Of a DNA stretch of 64,000 nt, positions 1-10,705 are shown one piece after another. Source of the DNA: Rhabdornis inornatus (taxonomy: Eukaryota > Chordata > Aves > Passeriformes > Rhabdornithidae); the NCBI GenBank assembly GCA_013397075.1, contig VWZS01004485.1, positions 1,304,299-1,368,298 on the forward strand, read 5' to 3'. The notes beneath the pieces are model-generated. The model had not been told where the DNA came from, ran no database searches, and worked only from the letters and a program-made list of their open reading frames with translations. Each line of letters starts with the position of its first letter. Positions within the stretch are counted from its first letter, which is position 1. Made by a program: the position numbers and the translations under genes.

Positions 1-142
1 ATACTTTAAACTACTGGGTAATTCACCTGAAATTGAAACCTGTGGGTTGCATGGATTGACACAGGAGCCAAAAAATCATTCTTTCTCTTAGTAACTTATT
101 TTCTGTCTAAGAATTTTAATTTAGGGAATTTTTCCCCAGGGA

Positions 143-186
143 AAAATAAAATTTAAAAAAAATCAAAATCAAAATAAAATCAAACC
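143..186. repeat. A-rich low-complexity tract
   Basis: An A-rich stretch with repeated TCAAAA/TAAAA units. It has no flanking element that would make it a retroposon tail, and nothing else is recognisable in 1-4079 apart from the hairpin at 301-326. Confidence 0.6.
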
Positions 187-300
187 AAGTATTTCTTTCA
201 AAGACAATGAAACTGAAAGGAAAAATTATGACTCTGTTAGGACAGCCTGTAGCTACCCCCACACCTCCCCACACCCAAATGTGTCTTCCTTCTACTAGAG

Positions 301-326
301 AATCCAGTGCAGAAAAGCACTGGATT
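301..326. repeat. Perfect 10-bp inverted repeat (hairpin)
   Basis: AATCCAGTGC at 301-310 and GCACTGGATT at 317-326 are exact reverse complements, separated by the 6-nt loop AGAAAA. Pairing does not continue beyond a possible G-T at 300/327. The stem is too short for a microRNA precursor, and no U-run follows on either strand. Confidence 0.85.
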
Positions 327-3300
327 TAGATATTTTTTAGTAGTTGGTGTGCAGTAGTTCTAACTCTTGCAATAGAACTCAAAGATCTGCTTTGGGTAGT
401 TGGGTTTTTTTAAGGCAGTTTTCTCAGATACCGTGTAGCTTGCAACTGCTTTCTCTTAGACCTAATCATGACCCGAATCTGCTGGTAGCTTTTAAAATTC
501 CATCGTGGCCAGGCTGCCCACAGAATTCATTGTGCTTCCACTGGTTTATAATCAAAAGGAAATTTTCAGCACACAAACCCCCCTGGTAACATAAATATTA
601 TTACTAGCCACATATATGATGGTTTCTTTTTTTTTTTTTTTGAACAAGGATATTAGACATCTGCAGAACTTAAGAGAAGCCTTCTTATGAAAAAATGATC
701 CACATTCATGATTTGTATGATTTGAACATAATGATGACAAAAAGACTTGTAAGAGATGGACTAAGCACAATGCCTCTACTACTAAAAAACATCCCACCAG
801 ACAAAATACAGAAAATTTTGTAAGCAAAATGGGTTTTTTTTTCTTTTCTCCCGAGAAATCAACATTGGAGCCTTGTCAATCTGAATATTCTGACTTATTT
901 CTGTTGTAAGAGGTCAGGAACTCTACAGACTTTCCTATCATGGAGGTGCTCATTACATAATGAATCATCATATATCATATAATAATTTGTTAATATCATA
1001 ATAAATTTGTTTATACACTCCAGCCTTTAGAAACTGCTATTGGAAAAAAAAGATTGTTCTCTAGCTATTAAAAAGTGTAGACAAGCAAAACTCAGAGAAA
1101 GTATTAATGAGACAGAATGTTGGCTGCTCTGAGGAGAGAGGGCATTATGGAAAAGTCAAGATATTTGTTTGCAACGGCTCTTTTGCAATTATGGTTTCTG
1201 CTTGGCCTTGAATGCTGTCCTTTGACATTGAAAGAGTCACAATTTGGATTTTCATTGTTATTGTGTTGACTGAGTACATTCTGCTAAAATAATGAGAAGC
1301 CCCATGCGAACAGGAATTACACGGTGGAAAACCACTGAAAATTATTATGGAAATTAATTATCCTGCCTAATGTGGAGAAATGTACTAAATCCATAAACTC
1401 TGCTAGATGCAACTGTTTGAGAACACATGAAAAGTTTTTGTCTCTAGGTCAAAACTTGAGGAACTCATTAAGAGTTTACTCAATCAGCAGGAGAAAGCTA
1501 CCTATAGAATGGGTCCTTTCTTTGGGTTTTAGCATAGGCTTCAGTTGGAAGCAATGCAATTAATTTCTGGATTTGGCTTTGTCTCTTTTAAAGAGTGACT
1601 TGAAGAAGAGTAATTTTGCAAAAATCCAAATGCAATTAAAATCTAAAGATGAATTTTTATGGTACAAAGGTCAGGTGTCTCTACGTAACCTCTGCTTCAT
1701 GAGGCCAAACATGAAATCTCTAAAGATGTCAGATTTTTAAGATGTAACTCTAGAAAAATCAATGCCACAGGCCTGAGCTGAACTCAACTGAAATCTTCTA
1801 AACTGTAATGGAAATAACAGAGAAAGTTTGCCTGGAAGAGCAGCAGCTATGAGATGTTCTATTTGGTCAACCAGTTCTGTGGATTCCTTGAACTCTTACC
1901 TGTCAACACTTACTTATCACAAAGAGGTTTATCCTGTGAAGTTTTATTCTGTGATTGGGTTGAATGTTTTCTAGTAGATGATATTTTCTATAAACCTCCA
2001 TCTTCTTGAGTCACATGAATAATTCAACACCAGTTTTCATTAGTGTCTGCTCTTCACAGAAAAAAAGCTTGAAAACAAGATGCCAGAATACTCAAAAGCA
2101 GAAACAAACAAACAAAAATTAAAAATTCAAATAATAGTCTTTCGTGTCACCTCCTCAGTGCCAAACAATGTGACTGTTACTTCTTAATGATTAGATTTGT
2201 TGGTCTCACTACGTGTCTGGTTGTCAATTTTCTGTAGAAATGTACTTTGACTATGATCGACCACTATTACCCAAAACATTTAACAGCAGCAATATCTATT
2301 TTAATATTTTTGAAACAAAGCTGCAAGAGGATGACACTAAAATTTTTATCTTCTCTCTGTGAAACAAAAAATTGGGTTTGTTTTTCCACAACTCCCTGCA
2401 CACTGCACTGAGCTCCTTGCAACTCCTCATTCACTCCATCGCTTTATCCACATCCTCCTTCCTGGGACCCCAGCTCACGTGTGCTCAAAAACAGGATCAG
2501 AGGAACATCAGAAGTTCCTGCATCCCATTTTAAAAGTAAATTAAGCACATCTGAGACAAGGTTTTGTAGACTTTCAGTGAAAATTAGACTTTGAATTGCT
2601 AAGTCACTTTGAAAACATTACCCTAAGCAGCTTTAACATTGACAGAATTTTCCTTAAGCTGCTCTGAGGCTGACAAGATGAAGGTCTGGTGCAGTAACAG
2701 AAGTGCTTTGATTGCTTGCTCCTGGATGGTGCTAGGAGCTAGGAGAAGCCAGGAACTAGGATAAGTTCCTGCTGCCATGAATGAAGCTCAGAGATTTGAT
2801 GGTCTTGTCTATAATGACACTCCTCATTCTGTATGTAATTCCTGACTTAAGCAACTGAACTGGGACCTCTCCTTTTACTATCTTCATTTGAATTGAGCAC
2901 TGTGGCAATAAAAAGCCTAAAAACAAATCTTCCAGGCAAAACTATTGTTCTTTTCTCTCCCCCTGCCATTTCAAACTTCTATCTCTACTGGCTTAAGTTT
3001 ACCCTGATTTCAAGACATTCCTCTGTCCTACAGGGAAAAAAAAATTACCATGAACCCTTACTTCCACTTAGCAATTAACTTCACATGGGAAATATTAGTT
3101 AAAAGCTATGTTTAAAAGCTTAAGTTTAGGCAAAGTGAAGCTGGCTTCAAGAGACAGGCTGCTAAACCAAATTTTGTTTAGCATTTGAGTAATCTGACTA
3201 ATTTCAAAGAGATTACAGATACTTAGACCTAACTGTGCCATTCTATGTACTATGACACATTCTATACACTAGAAAATAATTCACAGGTGCAGTTGCTTTT

Positions 3301-4079
3301 CTAATATTGCTCCTAGGTAAACAATTTCTATGAATTTATTTTAAAGGAATTAACTGCACATTTCAGGATGTAAAACTCAGTTTGGAACATCATAAACCAC
3401 TACCATTTCCTAAGCCTGAGTCAAATGATTGTGCCAAGCTATTTAATGTTAGATATGTGTGTGCAGGAAATACAAGACTGAGGCAAAAATGGTAAACCCT
3501 CCCCCAGTTTATGTTTCTCATAGCTGTAAATGAACAGTAACTCCTTCACTGCCTTATAGGTCATGCTGGCATCTTTCCCCTCTATTTTAAAGACATTGAA
3601 TAGTGCCCCTATGTGGCGCTGTGACGCACACACAAAAGGAGGGAGACAGACACGCACCTCACACCAGGTTAGATGAACAGGAAAAGGCAACTTTATTTAC
3701 ATGACATGTCTATTTAAAGACATCTAGCAATGACCATGGATTGGACAATGCTAAAGAATCTCTGACTCCAATTAGCTAGTTACTATGTCAATAATTTCTC
3801 TTCCTCCGACAAGGAATGCAAACAATCTTCTGTTTATCAGAAGAGAGTGTGAGAAAGTACAAAAGAATGTTTCAACATCAGAACATCAGAAGGCGAGAAC
3901 ATCCAGGGGCAACATCCCTACAAAAAGGTTTTGTAGCTGGGAAAGTTGTAGAAGAGATCAATTTAACAAGCATGTCTTTGTGTGCCATGTTCACCATGGG
4001 CTGATCCAAAAATTTCCTTATATTATTTTGCTTCCTGGCCCTGCTGAGGTATTCGATGAGGCTTCCTTGAGAGCTGGTC

Positions 4080-4240
4080 AATGTCAGTGTTTAAGAAATA
4101 TTTGTACAATGCCCTCAACAACACACTTAGTGTTCAGCCCTGAACTGGTCAGGCTTTTGGACTAGATGATTGTTGTAGGTCCTTTCCAACTAAAATACTC
4201 TCTTCCCTTCATTCCATTCCACTTCAGTGGAAGAAAAGCC
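4080..4240 (+). mobile_element. CR1 LINE, 3'-end fragment
   Basis: The segment ends with the CR1 3' signature: a variant of GGTCAGG..TTGGACTAGATGAT, then GTAGGTCCTTTCCAACT, followed by a short run of ATTCC-like units (about 4215-4236) in place of the usual octamers. The upstream part (tacaatgccctcaacaac) fits one CR1 subfamily as I remember it. It is 5'-truncated, as nearly all CR1 copies are, with no coding part left. The left edge is approximate. Confidence 0.8.
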
Positions 4241-4527
4241 TCCAAAACAACTTCTTGTCCTTAACAAGGAAGATACATGAGGTCGAGTGTTGTTTCCACT
4301 GTAGGAGGCAGGAGCAAATCCCACGCTCCTAATGGAGAAAACATGACAAGAACTTTTCTTAAAAATCAGTCCTTGATAAAACAAACCATGTAGGAATAAG
4401 GAACTGCATTGGACCACATTCACATTTGCATTATTCAGGGATTGGTTTGTCACCAGTGGAGCTGCTCTGAACCTGTGTGAGAGGACAGAATCTCATCAGG
4501 GGGATGCTGAGCCTTGGTGCAGACAGC

Positions 4528-4680
4528 AAAGAGGTTCTGAAATTTTGGGTGATACTCGAAACTCACCTGGACAAGGTCCTGAGCAACTTGAAGTAATTTT
4601 GAAGGTGACAATGTTTTGAGAGGGGGGTTGGACTTGAACATCAGAATCATCTCCTTCAAACTAAATTACCTATGATCATG
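4528..4680 (+). mobile_element. CR1 LINE, old 3'-end fragment
   Basis: The stretch around 4550-4585 (actcacctggacaaggtcct, then gagcaact) matches the CR1 3' UTR closely. It continues through a degraded GGGGGTTGGACT segment and a decayed 'CTCCTTCAAACTAAATTACCTATGAT' equivalent of the conserved end. It is more diverged than the copy at 8.1-9.4 kb. Both edges are approximate. Confidence 0.75.
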
Positions 4681-5204
4681 TCTACAGAAGGACTGAAATA
4701 GAAAATATGTTCAGACATAGGAGTTTGAGCCATATTTACTACTTTTAGGAATGTCAAGAATTTTTAATACATATTCTGCATTAGATGATACTTCGGTGTC
4801 TGAGAGCATTTTCTGTAGTGGATAAAAATACTTTGCTTAAAAGTACCTTGATGAAGGTAACTGAAGATGGTACAGAGATGCTCAAGCTGTGTACTACTTC
4901 AGGTGATCTTCAGAATCATGCACTGACACTGAAAAAATCTTGAATCACTTGAAAGTCATTTGGGAACTACAGTGTGCTGAGTGGCTGAGCCATCCTTGGG
5001 CAGTGTAGGCACTCCTGGTATAGCCATGGGATTATAGTAGAGAGGGGTTTCTTTTGTTCTTATTTTGGGAAGACAAATTAGGTGCAATGCAGATATTCTT
5101 AGAGAAATCTAAATTCCCTGGAGAGTAGCTAAGTACCTATGGGAAATAAATAATTCTAAGCATTTACATTAGATCAGAAAAATGGGCTGATATAGATGGT
5201 GTGA

Positions 5205-5310
5205 ATATTTCTCTGATTCAGTGTCCTGTTTCCTAATGGTAAAATAAGAATACCCAAAGAAGGTATTGTGAAGTGCTCAGAAAATGTGACAAAGTGGCCA
5301 TATCCATGGC
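5205..5310 (+). mobile_element. Possible MIR-type SINE tail
   Basis: The order of motifs resembles the 3' half of a MIR/CORE-SINE: a CTCTGATTCAG..TTTCCTAATGGTAAAATAAGAATA segment, then GTATTGTGAAGTGCTCAGAAA. No tRNA-like head or B box is visible. The match is by eye and weak; a chance match is possible. Confidence 0.3.
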
Positions 5311-7002
5311 GTGATGGGTAAATTGAACATAAAGAGTGAAATGTTGTTGATTTCAATAGAAGCATCTATTGAAGCTACACATTTTGTCAGAAAAGCCTGA
5401 AGTATAAATTACACTGTCATTTAGCATTTGCTTATATAAAACCCATGCCATTAAAATGAATTGAGTCTTACAGAATGACAGAATAAGGATCGAAAAAAGG
5501 TTCTTTTTTTCTTTTTTTATTATTCTGACACGCCAGGGAGTTGTGGAAAAACAAACAAGAAAGTGAACAAACAAATGTCTGTTACAGAAGAGATGTTTTT
5601 CTTTCACTTGATGTGTACAATACTGAAATGTTCATCAACAAGTTTTTTTGCCTGGACCAATTCTTAGAATTTTTAGTATTTTGTAACCTCATTTACAAGC
5701 TGTAGGAACTTCCTTTTCACTTCACTTTTACTTTTTCACTTCCAACATGGAAACAGCAATGCAATTTAGTGTGTGATTTATTTAGGGGCTGAGCAATGTT
5801 GCTGTCTTTGGAGAAGGTTGTGGTGAACAGCAGGGAGGGGATCAGATCATATGTGCCCTGATCCCTGTATGTTTCCTAAACATCTGCTGCTCACCAGCAC
5901 CACAGAAATGACACTTGTCATAGGAAGGACACAGCTAGATGCACCTTTCTTCTGAGCCAGGGTAGTTGCAAGAGAAAATTTTTGTTACTTTTATAGAAGA
6001 GAATAGATACATAAGGTGAGAAACTGAAATTGTCTGCACGACTTGCATTAGTGCTGACAGGTAAAAGGATGTGGAAAATGTTCGATGTTTAAAAAAACTA
6101 ATAAAACAATCCAGATGGAAAAAACACAAACACTAGAAATATCTGTGGGTGACAAATTATGAAAATGGAGCTTAAGGAGGATTGGTTGAACTCTTCAGTT
6201 TGCTGACAGTTTTCCCTGCATGCAGGTGATGACTCTCACCCCTCAGTCAGCTGGGAGAGAGCGATTCCCAGCACTAAGAATGCTGCCCAGACAACCCAAA
6301 GACTGCCAGACTTCTCAGGGAGCTGGGGAAACTCACAGAAGACAGGGAGGGACACAATTACTGTGGAACTGTGAAGTTTCCATGTATGTGTCAATGTTAC
6401 GTCAAATAAATTTTGACCCTTGTGTCCCTCTATCAAGGGCTGTGTGTGAAGATTAATTAATATTACTTCACCCACATGAAAGCTGTTATAGCACATAAAG
6501 TGCTGGGTTGCACTAAACAGAAATAGTGTAAATAGGAATTTCAAACCACCTTTGAAATGAATCTGCCTTAACTCTACAGATTGACCACAGCACTTGGTTT
6601 GCAAGTGTGTAGTCTTTAAATAATTTTAATACCTAAATGTCTGAACATTTTCCCTATGTCCAGCTCTACCGTTCACCACTCCAGCCTTACAGGATCAAAT
6701 TCCATTTGGTTGTTTAATATACCATCCAACTAGTAGTGCAAATCCTATATTTTAAATAGTTTTCCTTCTATCTCTGTCTCATTACCTAGTATTTCCTGTC
6801 AAATATTAAGCTAAGGAAATATCTGTTTTTCCAGAAAACTCTGAAATGTTGATTAACCACAGCTACCATGCACCCCTACAGTTCTGTCAGTAAGCTTCGT
6901 AAAGTGAACCAAGTTAGTGGAAAGACTAAACAGAGTGATTTTGTATTGCAATGAATGATTCTCATTTAAAAAAAAATGTAAATGTGATGGGACTGTAACC
7001 TT

Positions 7003-7003
7003 N
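7003..7003. other. Ambiguous base (N)
   Basis: A single N in otherwise unique intron; an unresolved base in the assembly rather than a gap. Confidence 0.95.
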
Positions 7004-7399
7004 GTACAACATGAATTTTAAAACACCTTAAAAATTGACTGTATGGAACTTGATTTATCTTCAAAGGGACATTTGCCATATGATCTCAAAACTCTGTATC
7101 TTAAAATCCCTTTTTTGAACTTGAGAGCAAGAGCCTCTCTCTTTTTAAAGGTTAGATACAGGCACTATCTTCTTCACCAGAAAGGCCTTTATTAAGCAAA
7201 GCCTCATTGTAGCACACAACTGCCTCTGAGGGAAAATTTTAAAAAATCTTCCCAGTAGCAGGACTGCTTTTGAAAATCTTTGTATCTGCCACAGCTGTAG
7301 CAATAATTTACTGCCACTAATTACCAGTTCCATTGCAGTACTGGTCTTTAGGGAGGTGGGTTGAGGTCTTTCATTTCCTTGCTTTGTTTTCAAGAGTTT

Positions 7400-7900
7400 G
7401 TATTGTTCCTCCCTTTTACTCAAGGCTGAGGGATCTCCTGCAGTGGGGATGTCTGTGCTTTGAGGCCAGGTCCTGCTGAACTCCCTGTTCAGAGAGCAGC
7501 AGCCACTGGGGCATTGCCATGCTCTGCAAGGACACTGAGGAGAGGATGTGCCACCACAAATCCTGTCACAACCAAGGTGCAAAACAGGCCACAGAAATGT
7601 CCTGGCCTTACATCACTGTCAGTATCTTTGGAAAACACTTCCACCTCCTCAGGCTCATGTATGACCAGCCTGAAGGAGTGATAGAGCAGGAGGTGGGCAT
7701 GAAAAAAAGGCTGGCAGCAAGAAGTGCCTGCATCACACAGACCAGCAGCAGCCAGAGCATCACACACATCACTCCTCAGCTTTTCTGATTGGCTGCTGTA
7801 GCCATCCCAACACTCAGTGTACCTGCTGCCAGGAATCCAGCCCCTGGCACCAAATTCATCTCCTGCCTTCAAGCTGGTACCTGTCAATCAGTGAGGTCTC
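7400..7900. other. GC-richer island with open frames on both strands, unidentified
   Basis: This block is visibly richer in G+C than its surroundings but poor in CpG. A 132-codon frame on the minus strand (7887-7489) and frames of 89 and 73 codons on the plus strand overlap here. The minus frame contains hydrophobic stretches (for example around GHFCGLFCTLVVTGFVVAHP), but I recognise no family and see no convincing splice structure, poly-A tail or flanking duplication. It may be a decayed retrocopy, an old transposon, or simply sequence with few stops. Confidence 0.3.
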
Positions 7901-7969
7901 TCCTTGGGAGTTCTCTGCTCAAAGCTGGAGACATTTCTGAGGAACTGCAAACCTGAGTGTTTCATTACT

Positions 7970-8115
7970 CAGCATCCTTTACCGAGTGTCTGTGTCTCTC
8001 TGGGGCCCTGCCTCTGTCTTTGCAAAGCAAGGATAGATGGCATTTCCCTGCCATGAGGGAGAATCGTGAGGATAACTACAGTAAGGTTTGTGCAGCATTC
8101 AGAAACTAAATACCA
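7970..8115 (+). mobile_element. Probable MIR-type SINE tail
   Basis: From about 7988 the segment 'TGTGTCTCTCTGGGGCCCTG' followed by TCTTTGCAAAGCAAGGATAG and then GAGAATCGTGAGGATAACTA..GTAAGGTTTGTGCAGCA follows the amniote MIR/CORE-SINE 3' layout: cytosine-rich tract, short A-rich control segment, then 'gtgaggatta..aatgtttgtaaagtgc'. It ends just before the CR1 copy at 8130. The identification is by eye, the copy is old, and its edges are uncertain. Confidence 0.4.
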
Positions 8116-8129
8116 ATTACACAGGGCAT

Positions 8130-9385
8130 TGGGGTGTAATAAGGGAGCTGAGGAAAGAAAAGGCCATAGCAATAAAGTTAAATGAATTATTTACAATCAA
8201 CTACAGAATGTGTTTAAGGATGAACCCACAGAAGAGCCTTTCAGACCTGTCAAATCAATGGAACCATCTGCACTTGATGTGTCAGTAGAAAAAGTTTAAT
8301 AACAAATCAATAAAATGAATAGTAATAAATTACCAGGATGAGATGAATGACTCAAACGTGGAAATGGAAAATACTGAGCCAGTTTTTTAAAGGGAGATAA
8401 CAAATAAATGAAATCTGACTTGAGAAACAGGTAGATCTACTCAACTTCCTTAGGAACATTGAACTCACTGACCAGAAGTATCACCTGAATTTCCAGAAAA
8501 CTTACAAGAGTCTTCCTCACCAAAACATCATGAAATGTAAAGGAAAAAAGAAAAAAAACAGCGATCTGTGAGTGAAGGATTAATAAGTGTTTAAAGGATA
8601 TTTCGGAAAAAAGGGTTCATAAAAAAGGTTTTATTTTCTCAAGACAATAAATCCTGTAAGTTATCTAGAAGAGGTGATGAAAAATGAGGCAATAATATTT
8701 ACTAGAGACATTGAAGCATTAAGGACAGAAAAATCAAAAATTGACCAAGAATTACAAAATGTCCAGTGACTGGATGATAAAACACTTGAAGATACAACTG
8801 GCAATGTGCACTCGCAGCCCAGAAAGCCAACTGTGTCCTGGGCTGCATCACAAGAATTGTGACCAGAAAGTTGAGGGAGGGGATTCTGCCCTCCCTCAAC
8901 TCATGAGACCTTACTTGGAGTGCTGCATCCAGCTCTGGGGTCCCCAGCAGGAGAAGAACAAAGACCAGAGGACCCCATGAAGATGATGGGAGGGCTGGGG
9001 CACCTCTCCTGTGAGGACAGGCTGTGGCAGCTGTGGTTGTCCAGCCTGGAGAAGAGAAGGCTTCAGGGAGCTGTCATTTTGGCCTTTCAATTCTTGAAAG
9101 GGGCTTATAAGAAAGATGGGGACAGACTGTTTAGCAGGGCCTGTTGCAATAGGGTTTTAATTGGAAAAGGGGTAATAGTTTTAATTGGAAAGAGGGTAGG
9201 GTTAGATTGGAAGAAATTTTTTACGATGAAGGTGCTGAGATGCTGGAACAGTCAGTACTGGTTGTGTGTGGCTTTGAGTAATCTGGTGTAGTGGAAGGTC
9301 TCCCTATCCATGTCACAGGTGTTGGAACTAGATGATCTTTAAGTTCCCTTCCAACCCAAACTACGCCATGATTCTATGGAATTCA
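8130..9385 (+). mobile_element. CR1 LINE, 1.25-kb 5'-truncated copy with ORF2 remnant
   Basis: This is the longest CR1 in the window. It opens inside the reverse-transcriptase frame: 8163-8193 has the CR1 string gccatagcaataaagttaaa, 8275-8345 corresponds to the ..NSNKLPG.. region (agtaataaattaccagg), and 8475-8515 matches the 'FQKAFDKVPHQ'-type region in decayed form. From about 8800 the late ORF2 region is well preserved (gtgcactcgcagcccagaaa, then tggggtccccagcaggagaa). It ends with ggaactagatgatctttaag and the conserved ttcccttccaaccc plus an ATTCTATG octamer at 9355-9378. Many frameshifts and stops make it inactive. A duplicated 'gggttttaattgga' / 'agttttaattgga' block lies at about 9152-9190. 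Confidence 0.9.
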
Positions 9386-9639
9386 ATGTGAATAAACACA
9401 AAGGGAAGCATGAGGAGTATCAGTCCTCAGTTAGTCTACATACTGATATACACTGGGTAAGCAAATACTCCTCTGGGAAGAAGTGCGGGAGATGTTGGTA
9501 TTTTTCTAGGGAAACATTAATTCAGTGCTTGGTGTTAGCGAAAAAGACAAATTTGTACATGACATTTAAATAAATTGATAAAGAACACAAGATAAATAAT
9601 TGTTATTCTACCATGATACAGACACCCACACATCTCTAC

Positions 9640-10025
9640 AGACAGTCCTGATCCTTTCATCCCAAAGAAGACCTGGACAAGGCAAAGAAGGAACAAAAAA
9701 GGCAATATGGGCAATTTTCTCACAGGAACAGACTAAACCTCCTCAGTTTTAAAAGAGATGACCAGGAAAAAAGCATAATAAAATAAGTGAAATTAAAAAT
9801 GTCAAGAAAGAAGGAATAGGGAACACTTGTTCCCAAGAAATGGAGGGAAGTGTAATTTAGTCACTAAGAGATAATATACAGTATGCAATTCACAAGTGGG
9901 TGTTGTGGACTCTGAAAACTTAAGTGGGTCTAAAAAACCTTCCAAGGAAGAGAAAAATCCATCAAGAGCTATTTTAATTGCTGCAGATGATGTGCTACCA
10001 CTATTTGAAGCAGAACAATAGTTGG
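9640..10025 (+). mobile_element. Ancient CR1/L3-like LINE remnant
   Basis: Two segments in the right order resemble old amniote CR1/L3 copies. The first is 9725-9762 (cagactaaacctcctcagttttaaaagagatgacca), equivalent to the '..LFSLEKRRL' region. The second is 9922-9990 (aagtgggtctaaaaaacctt.. then ..aaatccatcaagagctatt), equivalent to the 'gggttcaaaaaagg...ggtccatcaatggctatt' part of the 3' UTR. Divergence is much higher than in the 8.1-kb copy, so insertion is far older. The edges are guesses. Confidence 0.5.
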
Positions 10026-10594
10026 GAAGGACGTTTGCTCCACCTGAGTTTGGTGGTCATGTTTGCTTTCACACATTCACCCTATAGCACCGGGGCTTGG
10101 GTTTGAGCTGTAGACCTTGAAACAGTTGTTTTTTGGCTTGTGACAACGTGCATGAAAGACAACTTTTATGTTTATGTCCTGTTTTATTTGCTAAATCCAG
10201 CTAAGGAATTCATGCTGAAACCCCATTTTAAATGTGGTACACCTGCCCACAAGATCCACTTGTAGGGATAATAACTTTCTTCAGTCTATGCAAGTCTTTG
10301 TCTATGTATCTGTTTCTTCACCTAGTTGCTCCTTCAGAGAAAGCTTAGAGATACAAGAAATGCTAATTTGAGAGGTAGATACAACTATTTTTATGTTATT
10401 ATCAAAATATTTCTTTCATACTATGTCCTTTCCTTTTTCTTTCCTCTGATTTATAGGTTTAAAGAGATGGTGTGCTTAATTTTTATCTGAATGTCTTGGC
10501 ACAGTTACTAAGAATTTTAAATCAAAGCAGTGTAAATAATTTTATTAAATATTATTTTGAGTAATCTTTTGGTTTTCCACTATCAAGTAATGTT

Positions 10595-10705
10595 TCAGGA
10601 TTACTACCTCATCTAGCTGAAGATGTCCCCGCTCATTGCAGGGAGATTGAACTGGATGACCTTTAAAGGTCCCTTCCAACTCATTCTGTAGTTCTATGAT
10701 TGCAC
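10595..10705 (+). mobile_element. CR1 LINE, short 3'-end fragment
   Basis: The order is 'tctagctgaagatgtcccc', gctcattgcaggg, a ttgaactggatgacctttaa segment, aggtcccttccaactc, and finally octamer-like attctgtagttctatgatt. This is the standard last ~110 bp of CR1 with no coding portion. Confidence 0.88.
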
